A stretch of 32,669 bases of DNA from Streptomyces sp. NBRC 110035 (GCF_000829695.1 NZ_BBNN01000030.1:221021-253689), one strand, 5' to 3'. Positions 23,543 to 32,072 are shown, numbered from the stretch's first letter. Notes: a model not told the origin generated them from the letters alone. Program-made: numbers and translations.

Positions 23543-24214
23543 ATGGATGAGCAGCCGCCACTCGGCCGGGCCACCCCGCCCCTGCGGAGCGCCAGCGCGG
23601 TACTCGCGCGGATCACCGCCCGGCTCACCGTGCGTCACCGCCACGCCTTCTCGCAGGCCACCGTTGCGCAGTACGTGAACGAGTGCGCCACCCTCCTCGC
23701 CGACCGGGCTAGTGCCGTCCAACATCTTCCGGTCCTCGTGGAGCGGTTCGCCGACGAGCGACTGCGCGGCCTCGCCCGCGCCCAGGGGCTGTCCGGTGAG
23801 TCCCCGCCTGCGGTGCTCTTCGTCTGCACGGAGAACGCCGGGCGCTCTCAGCTGGCCGGCGCGCTGCTGCGTAGGCGTGCGCTCGGTGCGGTCATGGTCA
23901 TGACGGCGGGATCGGGGCCTGCGGCCGACATCTCGCCCGTCGTGGTCCGGCTGCTGACGGAGCAGGGGCTCGATACCGGGGAGGATTTTCCCAAGCCGCT
24001 CACCACCGAGGTCGTCGACTCGGCGGACCTGGTGATCACCCTCGGCTGCGCCGACGCCTGCCCCGTGCGTCCTGGCCGCCGCTATCTCAACTGGGATCTG
24101 CCAGACCTCAGTGGCCTTGACATCGAGAGTGCACGCGCCGTGCGGGACAGTCTGCACATGCGCATCGACCGCCTCTTGGCAGAGCTGACCGAGTCGTCCC
24201 CGTCCTCTGCGTGA
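23543..24214 (+). CDS. Arsenate reductase-like protein with N-terminal helical domain
   Basis: The 223-residue protein has two parts. Residues 15-80 form a helical segment (LARITARLTVRHRHAFSQ, VAQYVNECATLLADRA, LVERFADERLRGLAR) like the three-helix dimerisation domain found before some actinobacterial arsenate reductases. Residues 90-215 are an LMW-phosphatase domain with P-loop CTENAGRS (C95) and LGCADACP (C169, C173), then RYLNWDLPD. It has no cysteine at the position of C80 of the other ArsC, so its relay differs; mycothiol or another thiol could be the partner (inference). The ATG at 23543 has GGGAGGGG about 8 nt upstream. It is divergent from arsR. Confidence 0.87.
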   Translation: MDEQPPLGRATPPLRSASAVLARITARLTVRHRHAFSQATVAQYVNECATLLADRASAVQHLPVLVERFADERLRGLARAQGLSGESPPAVLFVCTENAGRSQLAGALLRRRALGAVMVMTAGSGPAADISPVVVRLLTEQGLDTGEDFPKPLTTEVVDSADLVITLGCADACPVRPGRRYLNWDLPDLSGLDIESARAVRDSLHMRIDRLLAELTESSPSSA

Positions 24215-24341
24215 CCCGCCGAGTTTTAGGGCCGGTCAGGCACCGGTGCTCCGCCAGGGCGCGGGAGCGCGCTCAGCTCAGCGGTTGTCGTTCGGCCGAA
24301 TTCCCCGAGCAGAAAGCCGCTTTGGCCCTCGGAGGATGTGA

Positions 24342-24381
24342 ACCGGCCGGCGGGGCACCGCCAAGCAGCCCGCCGGCCGGT
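24342..24381. terminator. Bidirectional terminator between convergent genes
   Basis: ACCGGCCGGCGGG pairs perfectly over 13 bp with CCCGCCGGCCGGT around a 14-nt loop. It separates the arsenate reductase gene (+) from the end of the pst operon (-). Confidence 0.88.
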
Positions 24382-24401
24382 GTACGGGCCGATGCGCCTC
24401 G

Positions 24402-24692
24402 CTACGGGTGCCCATCGGTGAGACAGAGGGAGATCAACGTCCGGGCTTCCGCGAGGGTGCGGGCGGCGATGATCTCCCTCATGGTCTGCGAGTCGGTGGT
24501 GAACGTCCGCGAGGCCGACTGGCCGGTGGCCTGGAACCGGACACGAACCTTCGCCGGCCACCACCGCTTTCGGTGAAAGAGCGTGCCGATCGTAGGAATG
24601 TGATGCCGCCCGTGCACCGCGCCGCAGCGGGGATAGTGCACTGCCCAGGGAGGCAGGTCGATGTACGAGTCGTCCTCCTGCCTCTCGGTCAT
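24402..24692 (-). CDS. Small hypothetical protein at the end of the pst operon
   Basis: The 96-residue product (MTERQEDDSYIDLPPWAVHYPRCG...) is not one I recognise. It has an acidic start, an aromatic middle with two His-rich spots (AVHYPRCGAVHGRHH) and a basic stretch RKRWWPAKVRVRF, then a helical end. There is no signal peptide or membrane segment. It lies 9 bp after the response-regulator stop on the same strand and ends before a strong terminator, so it is probably the last gene of the operon. An alternative GTG start lies at 24695. Confidence 0.6.
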   Translation of the reverse strand: MTERQEDDSYIDLPPWAVHYPRCGAVHGRHHIPTIGTLFHRKRWWPAKVRVRFQATGQSASRTFTTDSQTMREIIAARTLAEARTLISLCLTDGHP

Positions 24693-24701
24693 CACGGCTG
24701 C

Positions 24702-25496
24702 CTATGCCCTGGCAGCCGGCCGGGAGGAGGAGAGCGGTGGCCGCACGGAATCGGATGGCCTGCACTCCAGGCGGTAGCCCATGCCGCGGATCGCGTCGAT
24801 GGTGCAGCAGCTTCCCGCGCCTTCCCGCAGGCGTTGCCGTACGCGGCGGACGTGCACGGTGAGGGTGTTGCTGTCCAGGCTCTTGGTGCCCCACAGGACC
24901 TGGGTCAGCTCCGGTCGGGAGACGAGCCGGTTGACGTTCTCCATGAGGTAGCGCAGCAACATGAATTCACGTACCGGCAACTGGAGCGAGCGTCCTCGTA
25001 CGTAGACGTGAAACCCGACAGGATCAAGCTCGATGTCACCGACGACCAGCGTTGCGGCCGCCTTGTCGTCCGGTGTGAGTCCCGCTGTGAGGAGGGGGAG
25101 GATTTCCTCGATCCGGTAGGGCCGCGCCACGAAGGCGACGGCACCCGCGGCGAGGGCGGCGGTTGCCTCCTGGGTCCCGTCCGGTCCGGCGCCGACGATG
25201 ACGGGCACAGGGCTGAGCCGGTTGATCAGGCGGGTGACGTCTGCGGCGTTCACCACCGGCAGCGGTGCTCCGAGCAGTACGGCGCCGGGGTGCTGTGCTC
25301 CGACGTAAAGCAGGGCCTCGGCGCCGTCGTGGCAGGCGATCACGCTCACGCCTGCGGCCGAGAAGCGAGCCATGGCCTGCTTTGCCAGCTCCTCGTCGGG
25401 CTCGGCCATCAGCAGGGCCGGGGTCTTGCTGTCGTCCGGGCCGTCCGGAGACCTTCGTGCGGCGGTCTCCGGTGGTCGTCGTGCGTCGGGGGTCAC
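24702..25496 (-). CDS. PhoB/OmpR-type response regulator with degenerate receiver
   Basis: The 264-residue protein has a receiver-like domain (about 25-140) and a winged-helix DNA-binding domain (about 148-245) with REFMLLRYLMENVNRLVSRPELTQVLWG and SNTLTVHVRRVRQRLR, as in PhoB/PhoP. The receiver keeps acidic residues at its start (AEPDEE) but has G76 in AVLLGAPLP where the phospho-acceptor Asp should be, and RPY where the conserved Lys-Pro is expected. It should therefore not be switched by phosphorylation; DNA binding may be constitutive or driven by a ligand or protein. The GTG start at 25496 has AAAGGAG 7 nt upstream. It follows pstB by 49 bp on the same strand and has no partner kinase in the window. 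Confidence 0.85.
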   Translation of the reverse strand: MTPDARRPPETAARRSPDGPDDSKTPALLMAEPDEELAKQAMARFSAAGVSVIACHDGAEALLYVGAQHPGAVLLGAPLPVVNAADVTRLINRLSPVPVIVGAGPDGTQEATAALAAGAVAFVARPYRIEEILPLLTAGLTPDDKAAATLVVGDIELDPVGFHVYVRGRSLQLPVREFMLLRYLMENVNRLVSRPELTQVLWGTKSLDSNTLTVHVRRVRQRLREGAGSCCTIDAIRGMGYRLECRPSDSVRPPLSSSRPAARA

Positions 25497-25545
25497 CCGG
25501 GTACTCCTTTACGTGGCGGCGCAAAGAGCAGCATTGGCTTCGGGG

Positions 25546-26394
25546 TCAGCCGAAGCGGCCCGAGATGTAGTCCTCGGTGCGCTGGTCGGAGGGGTTGGAG
25601 AAGATGCGTTCGGTCTCGTCGTACTCGACGAGGCGTCCGTGGCGGACTCCCGCGTCGTCGACGTCGGCGGTGAAGAAGGCCGTGCGGTCGGAGACACGGG
25701 CGGCTTGCTGCATGTTGTGGGTGACGACGATGATCGTGAACTCACGGGCGAGGTGCGTCATGAGGTCTTCGATCTTGGCGGTGGCGATCGGGTCGAGGGC
25801 CGAGCAGGGCTCGTCCATCAGGATCACCTCGGGCTTGACCGCGATGGTGCGGGCGATGCACAGCCGCTGCTGCTGACCGCCGGAGAGGGCGAGCGCGGAC
25901 GTCTTGAGCTTGTCCTTGACCTCGTCCCAGAGCGCCGCGTGGGTGAGGGTCTCCTCGACGAGGTCGTCCAGGTTGCCCTGGAACCCGCCGACGCGGGGGC
26001 CGTAAGCGATGTTGTCGTAGATCGACTTGGGAAACGGGTTCGGCTTCTGGAAGACCATGCCGATCCGGCGGCGGACCTCGATCGGGTCGACGTCCCGGCC
26101 GTACAGGTCCTCGTTGTGGTACTGGACCTTGCCGGCCACGCGGGCGCTGGGGACGAGGTCGTTCATGCGGTTGAAGCAGCGCAACACGGTGGACTTGCCG
26201 CAGCCGGAGGGGCCGATCATCGCGGTGATCTGCCGGTGCCCGATGGTCATGTTGACGTCGCGTACGGCCTCGTGGTCGCCGTAGAAGACGGACAGGCTGC
26301 CGACCTCGAAGACGGGGCTGTTCAGCGACGGGGCGCTGCGGAAGGCGACCTGCGGAATCCTCGTGCCGCCGGTGGCGTCGGAGGGAGGGGTCAT
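25546..26394 (-). CDS. pstB: Phosphate ABC transporter ATPase PstB
   Basis: Powers high-affinity phosphate import through PstCA. From the ATG at 26394 it has 282 residues: Walker A GPSGCGKST, Q-loop VFQKPNPFP (PstB-specific), signature LSGGQQQR, Walker B ILMDEPCSALDP and H-loop VTHNMQQA. An upstream ATG at 26457 is possible, but the ATG at 26394 has CAGGAG at a good distance and gives an N-terminus closer to known PstB proteins. It is the fourth gene of the pstSCAB order; no phoU follows, and the response regulator takes that place. Confidence 0.96.
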   Translation of the reverse strand: MTPPSDATGGTRIPQVAFRSAPSLNSPVFEVGSLSVFYGDHEAVRDVNMTIGHRQITAMIGPSGCGKSTVLRCFNRMNDLVPSARVAGKVQYHNEDLYGRDVDPIEVRRRIGMVFQKPNPFPKSIYDNIAYGPRVGGFQGNLDDLVEETLTHAALWDEVKDKLKTSALALSGGQQQRLCIARTIAVKPEVILMDEPCSALDPIATAKIEDLMTHLAREFTIIVVTHNMQQAARVSDRTAFFTADVDDAGVRHGRLVEYDETERIFSNPSDQRTEDYISGRFG

Positions 26395-26462
26395 AGCGGT
26401 CTCCTGCACAGAGTCGGCGGGGTCGAGGTGTCGGGTCGCGGAGGGTGTGGAGGTCATGGCGG

Positions 26463-27371
26463 TCACCAGGTGCGGGAGTAGCGGTTGCGGAGCCAGATCG
26501 CCACGGAGTTCATCGCCAGCAGGATCGCCAGCAGGATCACGATGGCGGCGGAGGCGAGCGAGACGAACTCGGCACGGGACTGACTGATCCAGTTGAAGAT
26601 CTGGATCGGCAGAACGGTGAACTGGCTCTGCACGCCGCTGGGGTTGAACGTGATGAACGTCAGCCCGCCGAGCAGCAGCAGCGGGGCCGCCTCGCCGATG
26701 GCACGGGACAGGGCCAGGATCGAACCGGTGGCCATGCCGGGGACGGCCGCGGGCAGGACCTGGCGCCAGATGGTCTGCCACTGCGTGGCGCCCAGGGCGA
26801 GCGACGCCTGCCGGATGGACTGCGGAACCGCCCTGATCGCCTCGCGGGAGGAGATGATCACCACCGGCAGGACCAGCAGGGACAGCGTCAGCGACGCGGT
26901 CAGCACGGTCTGCCCGAAACCGAGGCCGCGGGAGATGATGCCGAGGCCGAGGATGCCGTAGACGATCGAGGGCACGGCGGCCAGGTTCTGGATGTTGATC
27001 TCGATCGCGCGGTTCCACCACTTGTCCGGGTCAGCGTACTCCTCCAGGTAGATGGCGGTGAGGATGCCGGTCGGGAGGCAGTAGACGGCGGTGAAGCCGA
27101 TGACCCAGACCGTGCCCATGATCGCCGACTGGGCTCCGCCCTGCGTCGGGTCGATGTAGTCGGGGAAGTTCATCCACAGCCGCGGGTCCAGCCGTGACCA
27201 GCCCTCGCTGAGCACGTAGGCGAGCAGCGAGGCGAGGAAGACGACGGCGACGGCGAGCGAGATCCACAGGCTCAGGTGGAAGACCCGCTCGCGAAGCGGG
27301 GTCCCCTTGCCCTTCAGCCGGGGAGCGTCGTCGTGGATGGTGGCATCGCGGTCGATGACCTTGGAACTCAT
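26463..27371 (-). CDS. pstA: Phosphate ABC transporter permease PstA
   Basis: The 302-residue inner-membrane permease has six hydrophobic segments and the cytoplasmic coupling loop AIRAVPQSIRQASLALGATQWQT followed by ALSRAIGEAAPLL, the EAA motif for docking on PstB. With PstC it forms the phosphate channel. The ATG start overlaps the pstC stop (ATGA), so translation is coupled. Confidence 0.96.
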   Translation of the reverse strand: MSSKVIDRDATIHDDAPRLKGKGTPLRERVFHLSLWISLAVAVVFLASLLAYVLSEGWSRLDPRLWMNFPDYIDPTQGGAQSAIMGTVWVIGFTAVYCLPTGILTAIYLEEYADPDKWWNRAIEINIQNLAAVPSIVYGILGLGIISRGLGFGQTVLTASLTLSLLVLPVVIISSREAIRAVPQSIRQASLALGATQWQTIWRQVLPAAVPGMATGSILALSRAIGEAAPLLLLGGLTFITFNPSGVQSQFTVLPIQIFNWISQSRAEFVSLASAAIVILLAILLAMNSVAIWLRNRYSRTW

Positions 27372-28318
27372 TCGTACACCTCGCGGTACTTGCGCACCAG
27401 ACGGATGCTCAGCAGGTTCATCACCAGCGTCATTACGAACAACAGGGCACCCACGGCGAAGATGGTCTGGTAGCCGGTCGAGCCGGTGGGCAGGTCGCCG
27501 ATGCCGGCTGCGGCAATGAACGCGGTCATCGTCTGCATGCCTTCGAGCGGGTTGAAGGACAGGTTCGGCTGCCCGCCCGCCGCGATGGCCACGATCATCG
27601 TCTCGCCCAGAGCCCGGGAGATACCGAGGACGACGGCCGCGACGATGCCGGACAGCGCGGCGGGGAATACGACGCGGGTGGAGACCTGCATGCGGGAGGA
27701 GCCGAGGGCGAACGCTCCGTCGCGCAGCGCGCGGGGCACCGCGCTCATCGAGTCCTCGGCGAGCGAGGCGATGGTGGGGATGATCATGATGCCCATGACG
27801 AAGCCCGCGGCGAGCGCGTTGAAGATCTGCGGCCCGTCACCTGCGGGCCAGATGCTCTGCAGGACCGGAGTGATGGCCTTCAGCGCGAAGAAGCCGTACA
27901 CGACCGTAGGGATGCCCGCGAGAACTTCGAGCAGAGGCTTGAAGATCTTCCGGACGCGCTTGTTCGCGTACTCGCTCAGGTACACCGCGGCACCCAGGCC
28001 CAGCGGGACCGCCACCAGCAGGGCGATGAGCGTGACCATCAGGGTCCCGCCGACCAGCGGCAGGACACCGAAGGAGGCGGGCTTGAACAGGGGCGCCCAG
28101 TTGGTTCCGGTGATGAACTCACCGAAGTCGACCTTGGAGAAGAACTCGCCGGCAGGGGGAATCAGGGCGATGACGATGCCGATCGTGGTCAGCACCGAGA
28201 CCAGGGAGGCGGCCACCAGGAGGACCTTGATGACCTTCTCGCCGTAGCGCGGCTGGGACCGCTTCAGGAAGCCGGGGCTTCCTGAAGCGGCCCGCCGTGA
28301 AGAGAGGGTGGAACTCAT
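27368..28318 (-). CDS. pstC: Phosphate ABC transporter permease PstC
   Basis: The 316-residue inner-membrane permease has six hydrophobic segments, the loop MSAVPRALRDGAFALGSSRMQ and the EAA motif GISRALGETMIV. It is the partner of PstA. Start and stop overlap the neighbouring genes by 4 bp on both sides, so pstS, pstC and pstA form one tightly coupled unit. Confidence 0.96.
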   Translation of the reverse strand: MSSTLSSRRAASGSPGFLKRSQPRYGEKVIKVLLVAASLVSVLTTIGIVIALIPPAGEFFSKVDFGEFITGTNWAPLFKPASFGVLPLVGGTLMVTLIALLVAVPLGLGAAVYLSEYANKRVRKIFKPLLEVLAGIPTVVYGFFALKAITPVLQSIWPAGDGPQIFNALAAGFVMGIMIIPTIASLAEDSMSAVPRALRDGAFALGSSRMQVSTRVVFPAALSGIVAAVVLGISRALGETMIVAIAAGGQPNLSFNPLEGMQTMTAFIAAAGIGDLPTGSTGYQTIFAVGALLFVMTLVMNLLSIRLVRKYREVYE

Positions 28319-29292
28319 CAGGAGTGCTGCTCCCGCAGAGTCGCGAGGTCCTTCTCCAGCTCCTTCTGCTGTTCAGCGTTGAGGGGCACGAACTGCGCCT
28401 TCTCGGCGATCTCGGCGCTGTTCTCGACGTAGTACTCGACGAACGCCTCAGCCTCGGGCTTCTCCAGAGAGGATGCCTTCGGGTAGATGAACAGCTGCCG
28501 GCCCAGCGGCGTGTAGGTGCCGTTCTGCACCGTCTCAATACCGGGGGCGACACAGCCGCCACCGCCGTCGATCTTGAGGGCCTTCAGCTTGTCCTTGTTC
28601 TCCTCGAAGTAGGACAGACCGAAGTAGCCGATACCGCCCTTGGAACCGGACACGCCGCGGACGGTGACGTTGTCGTCCTCGCTCGGGTTGTAGTCGGTGC
28701 GCGAGGCGCCTTCCTCACCGTTGATCGCGTCCGTGAAGTAGTCGAAGGTGCCGGAGTCGGTGCCCGCGCCGAACAGTTCCATCTTCTGGTCCGGGAACTT
28801 CGGGTCGACCTGGTTCCAGTTGTTCACCTTGGAGCCGGGCTCCCAGATCTTCTTGAGCTGCTCGACGGTCAGGCACTCGACGAAGTCGTTGTCCTTGTTC
28901 ACCACGACCGACAGGCCGTCGTTGGCGACCGAGAACTCCTCGAACTTGATGCCCTTCTTCTCGCAGAGGGCCTTCTCCTCGTCCTTGATCTCTCGGGAGG
29001 CGTTGGAGATGTCGGTCTCGCCGGCGCAGAACTTCTCAAAGCCACCACCGGTGCCGGACGTGCCGACCGTGACCTTCACGCCGGGGTTCGCCTGCTGGAA
29101 AAGCTGGGCGGCCACGGTGGACAGCGGGGCCACCGTGCTCGACCCGTCCACCTTGACGGTCCCGGACAGCTTGTCGCCGCCCTCACCGCCCGAACCGGCG
29201 TCGGCACCGCCGCACGCACTCGCGGCCAGCATCACAGCAGCCGTCAGAGCCAAAGGAGCCTTGGCCCGGCGCAACGAAGTGGAAATGTTCAC
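28318..29292 (-). CDS. pstS: Phosphate-binding lipoprotein PstS
   Basis: The 324-residue lipoprotein has signal MNISTSLRRAKAPLALTAA and lipobox ASACGG. The mature part starts with the binding-site loop VDGSSTVAPLS and continues with GTSGTGGGFEKFCAGETDISNASR and GTDSGTFDYF, the phosphate-ligand segments of the PstS_2/SphX-type branch. Cys pairs (FCAGE, ALCEKK, VECLT, GGGCVAP) may be disulfides. It lies outside the membrane and delivers phosphate to PstCA. Because phosphate-binding proteins discriminate against arsenate, an extra copy beside ars genes makes sense. The GTG start at 29292 has GAGAG just upstream; PhoP boxes lie about 90-130 bp upstream. Confidence 0.95.
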   Translation of the reverse strand: MNISTSLRRAKAPLALTAAVMLAASACGGADAGSGGEGGDKLSGTVKVDGSSTVAPLSTVAAQLFQQANPGVKVTVGTSGTGGGFEKFCAGETDISNASREIKDEEKALCEKKGIKFEEFSVANDGLSVVVNKDNDFVECLTVEQLKKIWEPGSKVNNWNQVDPKFPDQKMELFGAGTDSGTFDYFTDAINGEEGASRTDYNPSEDDNVTVRGVSGSKGGIGYFGLSYFEENKDKLKALKIDGGGGCVAPGIETVQNGTYTPLGRQLFIYPKASSLEKPEAEAFVEYYVENSAEIAEKAQFVPLNAEQQKELEKDLATLREQHS

Positions 29293-29381
29293 GACTCTCG
29301 ACCCTCGTGTCTGCCGGGACCCCCCGGCTGTCTGGATCAGGTGCGCAGCGCACCCCGTTCGGACTCCTTCATCGAAGTCTG

Positions 29382-29425
29382 GCTATATGAACAAGAGGTG
29401 TACGAGGGGCCCATCGGGTATGAAC
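29382..29425 (-). promoter_or_regulatory. PHO boxes upstream of pstS
   Basis: On the - strand, four 11-nt windows run in exact phase: GTTCATACCCG, ATGGGCCCCTC, GTACACCTCTT and GTTCATATAGC. Three start with GT and fit the Streptomyces PhoP direct-repeat unit (GTTCACC-type); the first and last are strong matches. This predicts induction of the pst operon by phosphate limitation through PhoR-PhoP. Confidence 0.75.
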
Positions 29426-29578
29426 GATAGCTAGTCATCTCTATAGACGGATGATGATGTTTACGTGCGGGGTGCGCTTCCCGGTCAACGTCTCGCCTTT
29501 GTCGCCCCGACCGCTTGGCCGAAACGCGCGCCACGGGCATGGGGCAAGGGGCCCCTTCGGCTCCGCCTTCCTTGTGGA

Positions 29579-29600
29579 GTTGGGCTCCCGTTCACTTTCC
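29579..29600 (+). promoter_or_regulatory. PHO box upstream of phoX
   Basis: GTTGGGCTCCC and GTTCACTTTCC are adjacent 11-nt units on the + strand, about 95 bp before the phoX start. The second is a good PhoP unit. With the boxes facing pstS, this makes the 402-bp intergenic region (29293-29694) a divergent Pho-regulon promoter. Confidence 0.6.
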
Positions 29601-29694
29601 GGACGCCCCTCGGTGCCCGCGCTGCGCCTAGCGTCACGGATCGATGGCCGCCTATATGAGGCCGCGTTCCGTATCCCACCGCGTGGAGGACCTC

Positions 29695-31779
29695 GTGCTC
29701 GAACAGCCCGAAAGCCGCACAGACCGCTCAGCGAACCTGCCCGTGCTGCCCAGCCACAACACGGCACGCTCGGCTCTTACCTGCCGCTACCGGTGCGGCG
29801 ACGCCTGCTCCCACGACGCTCCGAACCGCTCGCTCAACACCTACTTCGGCGACATCGTCCATCAGGTGTCCCGCCGCGGAGCGCTCAAGAGCGGCGCGGT
29901 CCTCGCCCTCGCCGCAGCCGCCGGGACAGCGGTCGCCACACCCGCGGCGGCGTCCGGCAAGGCCACCACGCCCGCCGCCCACCGCGGTCCGGACCGCGGT
30001 GCGGGCCGCCTGCCTCGCGGTCTGCGCTTCGAGGCAGTGCCGCCGAACACCGCCGACGCCGTGACCGTCCCCGCCGGCTACGCCCAGCAGGTCGTCATCC
30101 GCTGGGGCGACCCCGTACTGCGGGGTGCGCCCCGCTTCGACGCCCGCCGTCAGAGCGTCGCTGCCCAGTCCCGCCAGTTCGGCTACAACTGCGACTACAT
30201 GGCCCTGCTCGACCTCCCGGCGCACTGCCACGGCGACCAGCTGCTCGTGGTCAACCACGAGTACACCAACGAAGAGATCATGTTCTTCGGCTACGACCCC
30301 GCCAACCCGACCCGCGAGCAGGTCGAGATCGCTTGGGCTGCCCACGGCCTGACCGTCCTCAGCGTCCGCACCGATCGACGCTCCGGCCGACTGCGGCCGA
30401 TCAGCGGTGATGCGCTCAACCGCCGCATCACCGCCACCACCCCGTTCGAGCTCACCGGCCCGGCGGCTGGCAGCGACCTTCTCAAGACCAGCGCCGATCC
30501 CGCTGGCCGCACTGTCCTGGGCACGCTGAACAACTGCGGCGGCGGCGTCACCCCGTGGGGCACGGTCCTGTCCGGCGAGGAGAACTTCAACCAGTACTTC
30601 GCCAACGCCGCTGCCGTTGCCGACCCCGTGGCCAAGCAGCGCCTGGCCCGCTACGGCCTGCCGTCCGGAGCGAGTCAGCGCAAGTGGGAACGCTTCGATC
30701 CCCGCTTCGACCTCGGAAAGGAACCGAACGAGGCCAACCGGCACGGCTGGATTGTCGAGATCGATCCGTACGACCCCGACTCCGTACCACGCAAGCGCAC
30801 AGCCCTCGGCCGGTTCAAGCACGAGGCCGCCGAACCCCGCCTGACCAGCGACGGCCGGGTCGCCCTCTACATGGGTGACGACGAGCGCTTCGACTACCTC
30901 TACAAGTTCGTCTCCACCCACCGGTTCAAGAAGGGCAAGGGCCGGGCTGCCCGAGAGCACAACCTCCGCCTCCTCGACGAAGGCACCCTCTACGTCGCCA
31001 AGTTCACCGGGGACAGCCCGATCGCCGAGATCGACGGCACCGGCATCCTCCCCGAGGACGGCGACTTCGCGGGCTCCGGTACCTGGATCCCGCTCGTCAC
31101 CGGCAACACCTCCCACGTCGCTGGCATGGCCGCCGACGAGGTCTACGTCTTCACCCGCCTGGCCGCCGACAAGGCAGGCGCCACCAAGATGGACCGCCCC
31201 GAAGACGTCGAGCCCCACCCTCACACCGGCCGCCTCTATGTCGCGCTCACCAACAACAAGGACCGAGGAGCAGTCGGCAAGACCGGCCCCGACGAGGCCA
31301 ACCCGCGCAACGGCAACAAGCACGGCCACATCCTCGAACTCGACGAACGCCGCGCAGACGCGGCCGCGACTTCCTTCTCCTGGCGCCTCATGCTGGTATG
31401 CGGCGACCCCAAGGACCCCTCCACCTACTTCGCAGGCTTCGAAAAAAGCCAGGTCAGCCAGATCTCCTGCCCCGACAACATCGCCTTCGACGAACACGGC
31501 AACCTCTGGCTCGCCACCGACGGCGCCGCCCTCGGCGCCAACGACGGCCTTTTCGCCGTCCCGGTCACGGGGCCGCACCGAGGCCACGTCAAGCAGTTCC
31601 TGACCGTTCCCAAGGGGGCCGAGACCTGCGGCCCGATCATCACCGACGACCGCATCCTCATTGCCGCCCAGCACCCGGGTGAAATCGACGGCGCCACTAC
31701 GGAGAACCCTGGCTCGGCCTGGCCCGACGGGCCCGGAACCGTGCCCCGGCCGTCCGTCGTCGCGGTGTGGGAGTCCTGA
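29695..31779 (+). CDS. phoX: PhoX-family (DUF839) phosphatase, Tat-exported
   Basis: An extracellular alkaline phosphatase that frees phosphate from organic esters, using Ca and Fe cofactors in characterised family members. The 694-residue protein begins with the family's typical pre-signal region (SALTCRYRCGDACSHDAPN), then the twin-arginine motif SRRGALK and a hydrophobic Ala-rich stretch (about 58-85). The mature part has the PhoX/DUF839 landmarks NHEYTNEEIMF, GGVTPWGTVLSGEENFNQYF, RHGWIVEIDPYDP and PEDVEPHPHTGRLYVALTNN. The GTG at 29695 was preferred because GGAGG lies 6 nt upstream; an in-frame ATG at 29644 would add 17 residues. It is divergent from pstSCAB and preceded by a PHO box. 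Confidence 0.93.
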   Translation: MLEQPESRTDRSANLPVLPSHNTARSALTCRYRCGDACSHDAPNRSLNTYFGDIVHQVSRRGALKSGAVLALAAAAGTAVATPAAASGKATTPAAHRGPDRGAGRLPRGLRFEAVPPNTADAVTVPAGYAQQVVIRWGDPVLRGAPRFDARRQSVAAQSRQFGYNCDYMALLDLPAHCHGDQLLVVNHEYTNEEIMFFGYDPANPTREQVEIAWAAHGLTVLSVRTDRRSGRLRPISGDALNRRITATTPFELTGPAAGSDLLKTSADPAGRTVLGTLNNCGGGVTPWGTVLSGEENFNQYFANAAAVADPVAKQRLARYGLPSGASQRKWERFDPRFDLGKEPNEANRHGWIVEIDPYDPDSVPRKRTALGRFKHEAAEPRLTSDGRVALYMGDDERFDYLYKFVSTHRFKKGKGRAAREHNLRLLDEGTLYVAKFTGDSPIAEIDGTGILPEDGDFAGSGTWIPLVTGNTSHVAGMAADEVYVFTRLAADKAGATKMDRPEDVEPHPHTGRLYVALTNNKDRGAVGKTGPDEANPRNGNKHGHILELDERRADAAATSFSWRLMLVCGDPKDPSTYFAGFEKSQVSQISCPDNIAFDEHGNLWLATDGAALGANDGLFAVPVTGPHRGHVKQFLTVPKGAETCGPIITDDRILIAAQHPGEIDGATTENPGSAWPDGPGTVPRPSVVAVWES

Positions 31780-32072
31780 CCTGCAAGAGCGGTCTCGCCA
31801 CCTCTCCTGTGCCGTCCGGCCAGCGCAACGGGCCGCACTTCAGCGGCCGTTTGCCTCTGCGCCTCGTCCGTCGGTACCGCCTTGGTGAAGGTGCTGCTGG
31901 TGTGCTCGCTTTCACGCGACAGTTCGTGCGTGCGGCGCGGCACAGCAGCGGCCGTCAGCCCTTCGGCTGAACCGGTACGCCTGCGGCTCCCCCTGCCCGG
32001 CCGATACGGAGCGTGACTGTGCTGGGCAAGGGGAGAGGCGGTATCGGAGTCGGCGGCATGGGTCTTTCCCCC
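31780..32072. other. Gap between phoX and the IS3-family element
   Basis: No gene is supported. TCAGCC-CTTC-GGCTGA (31955-31970) is a 6-bp stem with a stable tetraloop, a weak terminator candidate for phoX about 175 nt after its stop. Confidence 0.45.

Noticed and set aside
29728..31674. 648-codon - strand frame over phoX
   Set aside because: Antisense shadow; the + strand has a Tat signal and PhoX motifs.
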